This document shows positions 24,723-35,294 of a stretch of DNA of 64,000 nucleotides, piece by piece (position 1 is the first letter of the stretch; each line of letters begins with the position of its first letter). Source of the DNA: Glebionis coronaria (taxonomy: Eukaryota > Streptophyta > Magnoliopsida > Asterales > Asteraceae); the NCBI GenBank assembly GCA_025667525.1, contig CM046876.1, positions 28,669,224-28,733,223 on the forward strand, in the 5' to 3' direction. Made by a program: the position numbers and the translations under genes. The notes beneath the pieces were generated by a model that saw nothing but the letters and a program-made list of their open reading frames with translations, ran no database searches and had not been told where the DNA came from.

Positions 24723-26210
24723 TTGCTAAATTGGATTTCATGTTAGTTGTGATATCCGAATCATTAGTTTCACTTAAAGACACACTAACGCTTGTTGTCA
24801 CATTTTCAGTCCTAACCTTAGGCATCCATTTATATCCTGGAGGACATTGATTAGCAAAACACCATTTCTAAGACTTGCTTGCAGACTCACATAATTCCCT
24901 AATTCTACTTCTAGGGTTCTTAGTGGTGGAGTCTGATGCAATACTTTTCTCGGGGGGGGGGGGGGGGGGGGGGGGGTTGCACCAGAATGGTTCACTTTGC
25001 TTTTGGGTTTTCTTGCACTAGTAGACATCGCAGTTTGCTTCTTAGTTCTAGTATCTACGCCTTTAACATTACTCGAAACACACATAGCATGATTGGAATT
25101 AGCACACTTTCCACATTTCACACAAACGAACTTAACATTCAAAGCATTCAAAGTCGAATCATTCAAATCGTCATTACACGCGATTACAGACGTTTTATTC
25201 TTAGAAACATTAAAAATCCTATGGTGGTCTTCTACTTCCTTCATCTTCCCTTGACCTTTGTTTTACCAAGCCTTTTCATTCATTCGAGTGCTCTTAAGCT
25301 GAGGTCGGCTAACACTAGCAGTGGGGACAACTCCTGTAGTAAAAGACACACGTCTATTAGTGTTTCTAGAAGTCTGAGGTGATTGACTTTCTTTGTTGTG
25401 TGTAGGTGTAGTTGCCAATCTATACAACCCTGGTTTAACCACATTTGTGTTCTTGATGCTTTGTGATCGAATATGTGTTTTGGGAGTGTTTTGTTGTAAC
25501 CTATCCTTCCCATCCGTCTTGGGGGCAAACGCATATTTTGCAAATGCAGAATTAGAGAAAACAGATGGTTTTCCCAAGACAGAGGGTATAGTCACTTTAT
25601 GCGCATTGGGTTGTCTTACAACAAGTTTCTTAACACTAGGTTCCACAATTTTCCCACCCATCTTAGCAACGAGTTTCTTCAACTCTGCTATCGCTAGTTC
25701 CCTGTCTTGCAACAGAGCTTTCAACTCTTTAATTTCCAAATTCTTTTCATTCATTTCATGAAACGTTTTGGAAAGTTTTTCTTGCAAGTTATTATCATGT
25801 GGAAAACTACCAACGTCTTTTTGCAAAGCAAGTTCAAGAGAATGACAATGTTTTTGAAGGAAATCAGTTTTGTGTTGAAGTAACTCAAAAGCCTTTTTAT
25901 CAACATTTTCTTTACGTTTTGAAAGCTCAAGTTCAAGACGCTCACATTCTTTGATTTTATCAAGATATTTGCATGCAACATCAGAATATTCATCGATATC
26001 AGCAGAAGATTGAAGAGTAACACACAAAATATCTTTGGAGAGACATTCTTTTAAGAGTAGATCATATTCGTTGGGTTTTATGTCAAGATAACGTAGAAAA
26101 CGAGATTGCCATTGATCATATCGACCCGACACAAGCATTGGTGGTCTTTCTTTATTACCCGCCACCATTATGTTGTTGTTCGTCACACGATATTCGGCAG
26201 TAGAATCCAT
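24616..26210 (-). pseudogene. Copia gag remnant with coiled coil, element C
   Basis: The start MDSTAEYRVTNNNIMVAGNK is followed by RPPMLVSGRYDQWQSRFLRY, the usual N-terminus of composite Copia gag proteins. It then passes directly into a heptad-rich segment (about residues 80-190), suggesting that the central gag, including the CCHC knuckle, has been deleted; no such knuckle is present. One in-frame stop (25260-25262) separates this from 25244-24798, which has a Cys/His cluster CVKCGKCANSNHAMC and a C25 tract encoding prolines. A frameshift near 24830-24870 leads to the piece GYKWMPKVRTENV (ORF start 24825). Confidence 0.85.
24952..24976. repeat. G homopolymer of 25 bases
   Basis: Twenty-five consecutive G on the plus strand, read as a proline run in the minus-strand gag remnant. 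The length may vary between reads or copies, and sequencing error is possible. Confidence 0.85.
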
Positions 26211-26379
26211 CTCAAAATTTGTTGAAGTAACAAAGGATCTTAAGTAGATGTGTTGTGATTGGTGTTGTCGAGAAAAGATGTTGAAATCCCCTAAAAATTG
26301 TCTTCACAAGAAACCAAAAATTCTAAAGCGAAAAAACACAAAAATTTTCAAAAACACAAATTTTCGAAAATTAGCAAAG

Positions 26380-26830
26380 ATATCGCAATGTGGTATTCAA
26401 TTCCGCAATAGTAGTTGAAGGTGACACAATTCCGCAACTTTGTAAATTAATTCTACAATGTATTAATTAATTCCGCAATAGATGAATTAATTTCGCAATG
26501 GATGAATTAAATTCGCAATCACTCAAGATTCAATTCCGCAATTACTCAAAGTTCAATTTCGCAATTGCCACAAAGTTCAATTTCACAATTGCCTTAAAGT
26601 TCAAATCCGCAATTCCCTTAATTTCAAGATTCCGCAATTCTCTTGAAGAATGATTTCGCAATCCACTGAAATTGCAAGATTCCGCAATACCAAAAAATGA
26701 ACAATTCCGCAATTATGGAAAAAGTTCAATTCCACAATTCCCTGATAATTCCGCAATTTCTAGAGATGTTCAATTCCGCAATTCCAAGGAGGATTCAATT
26801 TCGCAATGTGAGTATAAATTGCGAAATAAT
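26380..26830. repeat. CAATTCCGCAAT short-motif array in the element C leader
   Basis: About twenty copies of (c)aattccgcaat, or variants with ttcgcaat and ttcacaat, are spaced 15-35 bases apart between the gag start and the 5' LTR. Spacers are dissimilar, so this is a motif array rather than a clean tandem repeat. No such array is seen in the LTR itself. Confidence 0.9.
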
Positions 26831-27100
26831 TGGCAGATTGCCTAAAAAATAGGATCTTGGAAGTACTTTTGATTATACAAGATTTCAAGGCAAAAACGAA
26901 GCCAAACGCCACAAAAATTCGCGTTTTTAACCAATCTAAGTAACCCAAATCACTACCACGCCTATGTAGTTGATTTGTCTAGTCACTAACACCATGAAAA
27001 CGCAAAAATTTTGATGATTCGAGCTTAAAGATGAACAAAAACTCACGAACACTATAAGAAAACCAAAACCAATCACGTATCTACCCCATGACGATTGATA
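26831..27100 (-). other. Element C leader next to the 5' LTR
   Basis: The minus-strand 5' leader begins GGTATCAATCGTCATGG immediately after the LTR. Only the first bases (GGTATCA) match a tRNA-Met-type PBS, so the primer site is degenerate or different. No open frame. Confidence 0.6.
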
Positions 27101-27385
27101 CCTTGTCCTATATATTTAGATGATTAAACAAGAAAGGTAGATAAAAGATGGAAGATTTATAGAGAGAGAAAGTAGTGAGAGAAAGTAGAGAGAATGGTTG
27201 GAACTTTTGGAGGATTAGATTAATGAGAGAGATTAACAAATGACCAACACCCTTCCTAACATGCTAGGAAGGGTATATATAGTTCACCCACATGCGGGCT
27301 TGTTTATGGACTATAGTCTAATGGGCTTGGCTTTCCTTTTGGGATTTAATTATTTATGAATGAACTTTAGCCTAAAGTTAAGCCC

Positions 27386-29150
27386 TGATAGGTGTGTAAA
27401 CACCCATCCTTTTTACCACTTAATTACAATAATAACCGGGCCAAAACGTGTATTTTATGTCTTTTATGTCGGAATTATGCGTGGTTTGTGTTTTTGTTGT
27501 GATTTAGGACGAAATTGTGAAAAGTGGAGAAAACACGGCATTCACGGGCTTTTATTGAAGAAAAAGATGAAAGATGAAGTCGAGAAGTCAAGAGTGCAAA
27601 AAGAACGGAAGTCCAAGACCAATTCTGAAGATTTATCGAAGAAAAAGTCGAAAGACGGAAGTTTACTTAAAGCCGAAGAACTCAAGTCTAATTTATTGAA
27701 GAATTAAAAGACGAGTTCAAAGAAATCCCGAGCCAAAAGTCATTAAAGTCCAAGATTAAAGAATATTTAAAGGCTTAAGGACTAATGGTGCAATTAACAA
27801 AGAGATTAAGAAGGAAGGACTAAGCATGCAATTAAGAAAAAAGGAAAGAGGGGAGGAAGCTTCCTAAGCATTCCTTAATCCTCCCCTATATATAGATTAG
27901 TTCTTAATCATTTTCATTTTGTTGGCTAATAGTGACAATTAGTTCTTCCACTTTTAATTACCTTGTCATTTATTTACTTGTCAAATTTAAATACTTGTCT
28001 TGCACCTTAATTACCATTTAATTTCAAGTAAGTTTTTCTTTTAATTCTTGTCAATCTTTATCTTTATTGTTCATCTCTCATTCTACCTTTCTTAATCTTC
28101 GATTTTTATTGTTCATGTTCATGTTCTTATGTTCTTATCTTGATCAAAGTGGATTTTGATTATCTTGATTAGTTTTGTTAGTTTGATTGTTTTGGATTGA
28201 TTGTTTATGCTTAATAGATGCTTATTGCTTAGTTTGATTTAATCTTTCGGTTGATTTGCTTTAGTTTTGTTTAGATTCGTGTGATTTGCGTTTCCTTGTT
28301 CTTCGGGGTGTTTGTTTCTGTATTTCCCAGGTACTGACCTTTCCCAGGAACATTCCGAGTGAAGCATTAAATACGTGGTTCATCCGGAATATTAAGTATT
28401 CCGGATAAGGGGTGATATTCCGAATAAGGCCTTGACCAAAGTACTCTATTCGGAATATTCATTATTCCGAATAGGGCACTATTCCGCATATGAGAATATT
28501 CCGCATAGGAATTTTATTCCGAATAGGGCCAATTATTCAAAGTAGGAACTTTATTCCGGATAGCCAGGTATTCCGCATAGGGCCAGTTATTCCGAGTAGG
28601 AGATTATTCCGAGTAGGAACTTATTCCGGATAGTGCTAATATTCCGAATAGGAATTTTATTCCGAATAGGGGAATTTATTCCGAATAGGAATATATTCCG
28701 GATAGGGATTTATTCCGAATAGAGCGATTTTTAGGTTTCTTTAATTTCAGTTTTTTAATTTTATGCCTTTTAATTTCGAGCTTTATTTTTCCCGCATTTT
28801 TCCTTACTCGCGCTTTAAGTTTATTTGCCTTAGATTTATTTTAGTCTTGCCTTAGTTTAAGATTTAGTTTTAGTTGCGTTTTAAGTTTGCCTTAAATAGA
28901 TTTAAGTTTGCGTTATTTACTTTTAGTGCCCTTTAATTTCTCGTCACGCTTTTAAATACTCGCACCATTTATTTTAAATTAAATTTAGATTTACTTTTAA
29001 GTCATTTACTTTAATTGATTTTCACTTTTAATATACTACAACGACACACTATTTGTTTCACCAAAGAACAGCTGAGTCATACTTAAAACCAGTTTTCAAT
29101 TCGAAGAGACATACGACAAAGAATCTTTTTACCTAGCAAAAATCTAGTTA
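27386..29150 (+). mobile_element. 1.77 kb insertion of unclear class in the element C LTR
   Basis: Flanked by a perfect 8 bp repeat TTAAGCCC (27378-27385 and 29151-29158); the other LTR of C (near 17855-17870) has a single uninterrupted site. Starts TGATAGGTGTGTAAACACCC, ends aaatctagtta. There are no terminal inverted repeats, no poly-A and no CA end. Contains an ATTCCG array and a T-rich tract. The start looks like that of a Ty3/gypsy solo LTR, but 8 bp and a non-CA end do not fit. A frame 27360-27707 (+) rich in Lys/Glu starts outside the insertion and is not believed to be a gene. Confidence 0.75.
28375..28725. repeat. TATTCCGAATAGG short-motif array
   Basis: About twenty copies of attccgaatagg, attccggatagg and attccgcatagg, at 15-35 base intervals. 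The core itself is nearly self-complementary (attccgaat / attcggaat). It lies in the middle of the 27386-29150 insertion. Confidence 0.9.
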
Positions 29151-29262
29151 TTAAGCCCGTATAACACGACTAATCTACTACCTATTACAACGTTCTAATA
29201 TACGATACATAATAATCATATGACCGAGCATTCTTGTTTGACTCAATATTTTGAGGCTAACA

Positions 29263-29390
29263 TTGGATTATCGATGTTTGATTCCAGTATTTCCGTTATG
29301 GTCAGTTAATGTTTTAGGACATTTACCTTATGCTTTGATGACACGTCATAAATACACGTAAAGGTCCACTTATCCAAGTGGGGTGTTACA
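29263..29390 (+). repeat. Element A 3' LTR, right end
   Basis: Begins with the second copy of the TTGGA target duplication and matches 10341-10463, ending GGGTGTTACA. It joins to 17589 when element C is removed. Confidence 0.93.
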
Positions 29391-31898
29391 AAGACTGAGC
29401 ATAACGCTCAGTGAACGGATATAAGAGTATGATAAGTATTACTGGAATGAAACAGATGATAAAATACTGAAGCTGTAAGACTGATAAGTAAAAGGCAGCG
29501 GAAATCTGTGTATAATCTGAAAAGTATGATTTATAAATAGTAAATCTGAACTATTATCTGTTAAATCTGAAAACATGCATTTACTGTATTTTAATTGCCA
29601 AGAGCTTATATAGGTCATGTGCTATAACAACTGCTGCATGAATAAATAGAGGGGTGACATCGTCATGCTGTAGAGGGGTGACCTCTAAATAATGTGTTGG
29701 GTAGAGGGATCAACTCCAATGTGAAGGATGTAGAGCACACACCACACTCACATGATAAGCTGTAAACTGATAACCTAGGATGCATCCATACGCCCCGCTG
29801 ATAATGCTGATATAATGGCCAAGCTGAAATAAATGGGAAGCTACGAGAAATCACTCCCCCACAGAGGAGTCATGACACCGGTGCCTCAATTGTCATGGTT
29901 ACAGTACCTCCGTAACTAGTACATAACTGTTCATGCTTGTATATAAAGCTCAGGCAAATTTACTTAGTTATTAAAATGATTACTGATAAACTTAGAATAT
30001 ATACTAGGGAAAACATTTGGCTACAAACGGGGAATCCTAATCATGCATAGAAGGAAGTCCTTACTGAAGGACGGGAAATTCGTACCTTATGTCTAGTAAC
30101 TGACTGCAAGGAAAAGCTGATGAGACTCCTACTCTGATTTCAGAGAAGCTACATAAATAAGGGACGTGAATGGGTTGTTTGATTAATGTTTAATTATTGT
30201 TCTTAATTCAATTTGCGTGTTCTCATATTATTATACTTGTTGCGTATAAACTGATAGTCTGTTGTAATTCTAATAAATCCCACTGTTCTTTACGTATTTA
30301 CTGAATAACGTATATCCTGTGTTTCTGAATACTGTATATTATACTGTATTCTGATTATGGTATTATACTGTATTCTGGTATTTTAATATTACTATAAATA
30401 GTAACCTGCCATAAATAGGAAGTTTCCTGAATTAGAAAGTTTCCTAAAATAGAGTGTTTCCAAAATTGTTTCTAAAAATGGTTTCATGAATAACTAATTC
30501 ATTTAATTAAGATCATACGTTTTTGATAAATAAAACTAGTTAAATCATTAATAATTAAATTTACTAATTAAATTAATGAACAATTACCGTTTTGCTAAAA
30601 TTACGATATGGAACTTAATTTCTAAAATGATTTGATGTTAATAAGATAAAGTCCCTTGTTTTCATTTTTTAAACGCGCACCCGAAACCCGACTCAAAATC
30701 TTCCCGAGACACTATGTCTCGGGTCAGTCCAAAACTGAGGCCCAACAACCCCCGGCTTGGCCCAACAGCAGTTCCCACTGCTTGTTAATAGTTCCCACTG
30801 TTTTGTTTCCCACTGCGTGTTGTATGGTTCCCACAGCTCTGTTGTATGTTCTCACTATTAAGGCAGTGGTTACCACTCCTAATGCAGTGGTTCCCACTGC
30901 TTTCTAACTAAGACCCACCAAGAGTCTTAAGGACTCTCGGTTGCCACTCTTCAAACAAACACCCCCTGTTGAGTTATTATTACCCACTGTATATAATCGC
31001 AAACACCCTTTTTCTGTGAGTTAACCCCAAACACCCACTGTGACTAATCCCAAACGCCCCCTGTTTGGGGTTTTGATCACGGCTGGGCAACATCAACACC
31101 ACCGAGACCTTATGGTCTCAGTTTCCACGAATCAAACAAAACCCGACACCTATGATTCGATTTCTCCATGTTTTATCTTTGATTCTCATTTGTTTTAACA
31201 TAAATTCGTGATTATATCAAAAAAACGAGAAAGGAAAAAATGATTACCGAACCTTGATTAGAATAGATAACACACACAAACCCTAATCCAAAACATCATC
31301 AGTTTCAAACCATCTCTTTTTTTTCCTTTGATTTCTGACTGGCGGCATAACCCTCTTGTTTACGGTTTGACCAAAGGGGTGGGGAGACCCCCCTCTGTTT
31401 ATTTTTTGTTTAGTGAGTGGACTGGGCTTCAAGGCCCAAAACTCTTCTTGTTCTTTTCTTTTTAAAAAAACGCAGCCCAATACTATTTATGAGATTTCGT
31501 TTTCCATACGTCTCGTTTAATAATCTTTTGATTTGCGTGCTCGTGTTTTAAATCCCGACACGTATCTATTTATTTTTCTGAGAATAAATATGTACGTAAT
31601 ACTGAATAATTATATTATGAATTATTTTCTGAATAATTAATTACGTCACGACCTTAATTAAAACTGAGACTGTGTGAATTTAATATTCGTGGATTTTAAA
31701 CATTTACGTACGTGTTCGTATATTAATCCTCGTAAATATATTCTGACATGAATTATTTATTTCCTGAATAAATAATAATTTTATGATACTTGAATTAATA
31801 TTGTTATTTATTACCTGAATAAATAGTTACACAGCGTTTAATTTAAAGCTGAGACTACGCGTATTTTATATTCGAAGATTTTAAATACGGGTTTTACA
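29391..31898 (-). repeat. Element B 3' LTR, right part
   Basis: Begins with AAGAC, the second copy of the A target site, and continues the LTR from where 7664 stopped (ctgagcataacgctcag). Ends gggttttaca. More diverged from the A LTRs than those are from each other; it carries an expanded GTTCCCACTGC array at 30771-30901. Confidence 0.88.
30771..30901. repeat. GTTCCCACTGC array in the element B LTR
   Basis: About six copies of gttcccactgc or close variants (30771, 30791, about 30805, 30826, 30848 and 30890), at roughly 20 base spacing. The A LTRs hold three copies (8576-8626; 15990-16035) at the equivalent place. Confidence 0.88.
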
Positions 31899-32526
31899 AT
31901 TCTTCTCCTCTAAAAAAATAATTCGTCCTCGAATTAAGGATGCGATTATGCTGCGGTTTTACAATTCTCCCTCTCTAAAAAAATTTGTCCTCGAATTACG
32001 GGTAATAAGCTGATGAAGTTATAAAAGTTGAAAGGACATATATGCTGAAAGAGCATGAAGGCTAAAAAGCATATAAGCTGAAGGATGATAGTTCTCGAAT
32101 TAAGGCATAATGCTACTGAAAGGTATAAACATGATATGACTGAAGTGATCATGTAACGTGACAAGACTGAAGAGGACATAAAACGTAGCATGACTGAAAG
32201 AACTTAACTGAATTATTGAAGGAAAATGATGAGAGGTCCGGATGGACTCCTCCGTTCCGAGTGGTTTCTCGCTCGAAACTGTTCCTTCAAAGATGTAAAC
32301 ACAAAATTAAAAATCTTGGTCCTGATGACTCGGTACTGATGATGCTGAATAGCTTCTGGTTCCATACCTGAGATGAATTTATGAATCTGATCGAATGAAT
32401 AAGATATAACATGTAAGATACGTGAAACGATACGTACAATTAACCTGAAAAGATACATTTATATCTCTGAGTAAAGCTGCTTAGAACCTATTGGGACAAA
32501 CTACGTGAACAATTGTAAACGTGGTT
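31899..32526 (-). other. Element B interior, 3' end segment
   Basis: Reverse complement of the element A interior from 15008 back to about 14440, including two copies of the GACGAATT/purine-tract module. No open frame. Interrupted by element D. Confidence 0.8.
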
Positions 32527-33934
32527 TGTGGAAACCTTGGTTTCCTCGGATCTTTAAGCTACTAGGAATGATCATAGTTCATATGATTAACAATCAATGC
32601 GGAATAGAACCATAATCATTAAACAAGGTGTTTAGGGCACAAGAAACAAAGAATTACTCAATTGGATTGTTCATTAGATTAATAAGAAACAATCAATAGG
32701 TGTGTATACATTGAATCCCACACCTAGTCGACACACGCTTTAGGTTTACATTGTGAATGAAGTTATGAAAAACCTAATAACCCTTGGTTCCTTTTATAGT
32801 GTAAGGATTAGCGTTTTACAAGAGATAATATCAAATAAACATGCATATCTTCTTAAATAACTAATACAGAATATTAATAAATAATATTCTGAATATTTAT
32901 CCTAAATAGATATTTCCAACAACATTTGACTTCTGTCAGCGTCACGTTTACCTTTGACAATGCTTAGACACAATGTGTCAGCGTTGAACAAATGCCTTCA
33001 TGTTTTCTTCGTTTTGAGTTTCTGCCACATCAACTTTTTGACCCAACAATCTTCCCCTAGTTGATGTCATCAAAACTCTTTATGTATCTCTTGTAAGCGG
33101 TACATCATCTTCAAATTGCTTCCCCTCAAGTGTAGCATGCGTATCTTCCCCTTTTTGTCACATCAATAGGGAAGGAAACAAAGTATGCAATCGAAGATTC
33201 TCCATATGTAGGCTCTGTGTAATGATCTTGAAGAAAAATAAATAAAGTAATCTTGATGTAGAAGTAGAATAACCCAAACCTATGTTCCATGTCTTGTAAT
33301 ATCCATGTGACGTCGAACTTATATGAAAGTGGAAATATAAGTAGACCTCGATCTCATTGTCAAACTCCTCATCCTTTGTGAGACACTGAGCACGATAATG
33401 TAACTCCTTCAAGTGATAGCATCTTCAACTGCTAGATTTTGACAAGTCTTCGTCACCAACCATTAAAGCACAAACAAGTTATCTTAAAAGTCAGTGGCTG
33501 GGAGGTCACAACTTTAAGATATGATAGAACATAAACTTGCGAAAATCTTCTTCGGACATCAAACTTACCATAAGAATTCTTCCCCTTAAGCCAACACCTC
33601 TTCATGACAAGTCTTAATGAAACAATACCTTCATATGTAAAAGTTGTTACTGAATAACTCTTTCACAAGGCTGCCCGATTACATAATAAATATTACTCCA
33701 ATAATACTTCACGAATTGATGCTAACTTAGAAAAATCATTGATCTCTTTAAAAATATCCGATCCATAAATATCAACTTGATATTCTGTATAAAAATGGAG
33801 ATTCCATGTACCTTCGTGTGTAAATACCTCGTTTTGTGTGCCAAAATCTTACTAATTTTCCAAACACCAGCATTTCCTTTGTCATCCAAGATCCTTCACT
33901 GTCCAAGATCTCATCAGTGTATGTTGTCCAAATC

Positions 33935-34140
33935 GGACAACACTTGTCAGCGTTTGAAAAACAATATCTCGGACGACACATGGACTTTCTGTCAGCGCAT
34001 ATGTATAACATTGTCAGCGCCATCTTTAAACCTGTCAGCGCCTGGCCATCAGCGTCTCATCCATGCCTTGTCAGCGTCAATGACATCCACTGACACCAGC
34101 ATCTATCAGCGTCTAAATAACACACATCAGCGGCTAATCG
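33935..34140. repeat. TCAGCG short-motif array in the element D leader
   Basis: About ten copies of (t)gtcagcg(t/c), or the variant atcagcg, occur in 200 bases. The same word occurs in the D LTRs (for example near 32935-32990, 35040-35090 and 35175). Confidence 0.88.
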
Positions 34141-34149
34141 ATCTAGGGT

Positions 34150-34631
34150 TTTATAAACCCTAAATCATTATTTTATGTGAAAATCATAAACTGCAGCGAA
34201 CTTCGACATTGAATATCTTATTCATGAGAGCTCAGATCGAAGATCCATTCAGTGAGATCCTAGACATAAGTGTCAAGAACCTACAAAAAAAATTTCACGA
34301 TGATCCAACGGTTAACGAAGAAGAAATCGCGTTTTTACTATTACTGTTCACAGAAAACAACATATGATCACTGCTGACTTTGACGCTTAATAACTTTTCC
34401 CTGGGGATATATCTTGACAATCCCTCCGGCGTATATCTAGATATATGTGTGTAGAACATACAAAAAAAATTTCGTGGCGATCCAACGGTTCAATAAAAAG
34501 TTACGGCTTTCTGAATACTGCTGCGCACACAAAATCACCCAGAAAAACCCTAGACGGATTTTTCTTTTCTTCTCAAAACACGAACACCTTGTTGGTCCTA
34601 GCATCACGAGCCACGAGGCTCTGATACCAAC
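34150..34631 (-). other. Element D leader with a direct repeat
   Basis: Minus strand, downstream of the PBS. The phrase aaccgttggatc followed by cgaaattttttttgta occurs twice (about 34265-34320 and 34440-34490). No open frame of note. Confidence 0.6.
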
Positions 34632-35294
34632 TGTGGAAACCTTGGTTTCCTCGGATATTTAAGCTACTAGGAATGATCATAGTCTATATGATTAACAATC
34701 AAAGCGGAATAGAAACATAATCATTAAACAAGGTGTTTAGGGCACAAGAAACAAAGAATTACTCAATTGGATTGTTCATTAGATTAATAACAAACAATCA
34801 CTAGGTGTGTATACATTAAATCCCACACCTAGTCGACACACGCTTTAGGTTTACATTGTGAATGAAGTTATGAAAAACCTAATAACCCTTGGTTCCTTTG
34901 ATAGTGTAAGGATTAGGGTTTTACAAGAGATAATATCAAATAAACATGCATATCTTCTATTTAAATAACTAATACAGAATATTAATAAATAATATTCTGA
35001 ATATTATCCTAAATAGATATTTCCAACAGTGTTTGACTTCTGTCAGCGTCACGTTTACCTTTGTCAACGCTTAGACACAATGTGTCAGCGTTGAACATAT
35101 GCCTTCATGGTTTCTTCGTTTTGAGTTTCTGTCACATCAACTTTTTGACCCAATATTATTTCCAACAGCGTTTGACTTCTGTCAGCGTCACGTTTACCTT
35201 TGTCAACACTTAGACACAATGTGTCAACGTTGAATAAATGCCTTCATGTTTTCTTCGTTTTGAGAATCTGCCACATCAACTTTTTGACCCAACA

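Larger units (their letters stand above)
17590..29262 (-). mobile_element. Element C: Copia LTR retrotransposon, degenerate
   Basis: Minus-strand element flanked by the 5 bp duplication TTGGA (17585-17589 and 29263-29267) and inserted in the element A 3' LTR. 3' LTR 17590-17964; polypurine tract complement of 17965-17976 (attaggggagat read on the minus strand); 3' non-coding region 17977 to about 21182; gag-pol remains 21183-26210; leader 26211 to about 27100; 5' LTR about 27101-29262, split by a 1.77 kb insertion. Less nested insertions it is about 9.3 kb. Polyprotein motifs match the TNT1-94-like copies abundant in composites. Confidence 0.93.
27101..29262 (-). repeat. Element C 5' LTR, split by an insertion
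   Basis: 27101-27385 and 29159-29262 together match the 3' LTR. The two bases at its inner end differ (cc for tg on the plus strand), so this boundary is approximate. A TATA-like site, ctatatataccc on the minus strand (about 27271-27282), may be its promoter. Confidence 0.85.
7665..29390 (+). mobile_element. Element A: Ty3/gypsy (Tekay/Del-like) LTR element, degenerate
   Basis: 5' LTR 7665-10463, tRNA-Met-type PBS 10468-10479, interior 10464-15008, 3' LTR 15009-17589 continued at 29268-29390. Flanks AAGGC (7660-7664) and AAGAC (29391-29395) form a near-perfect 5 bp target-site duplication. Without element C the span is about 10 kb. The interior holds only a heavily mutated reverse transcriptase. 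The sequence near the 3' end (aattcgaggacgaatt, then a purine tract) is the arrangement typical of Tekay/Del chromoviruses. The LTRs (2.7-2.8 kb) are long for the interior they flank. Confidence 0.9.
32527..35294 (-). mobile_element. Element D: small non-autonomous LTR element (TRIM/LARD-like)
   Basis: LTRs 32527-33048 and 34632-35294 on the minus strand begin TGTTGGGTCAAAAAGTTGAT and end GGTTTCCACA. TSD TGGTT (32522-32526, 35295-35299). The PBS TTGGTATCAGAGCC is the complement of 34618-34631. The polypurine tract ctaggggaagat is the complement of 33049-33060. The interior is 1.58 kb with no gag or pol. The 5' LTR (right) has an internal tandem duplication of about 130 bp (35028-35157 and 35158-35287). 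A conserved frame fragment KELHYRAQCL (about 33380-33412) is shared with element E. Confidence 0.93.

Noticed and set aside
24936..25382. Plus-strand frame with poly-Gly
   Set aside because: Antisense shadow of the Copia gag remnant; glycine run comes from the G25 tract.
26380..26830. CRISPR-like array
   Set aside because: Repeats are short and variable with uneven spacers, inside a eukaryotic Copia leader; no cas genes are possible in this context.
27360..27707. 115-residue Lys/Glu-rich frame
   Set aside because: Starts in the Copia LTR and crosses the insertion junction, so it cannot be an ancestral gene; low complexity, no domain.
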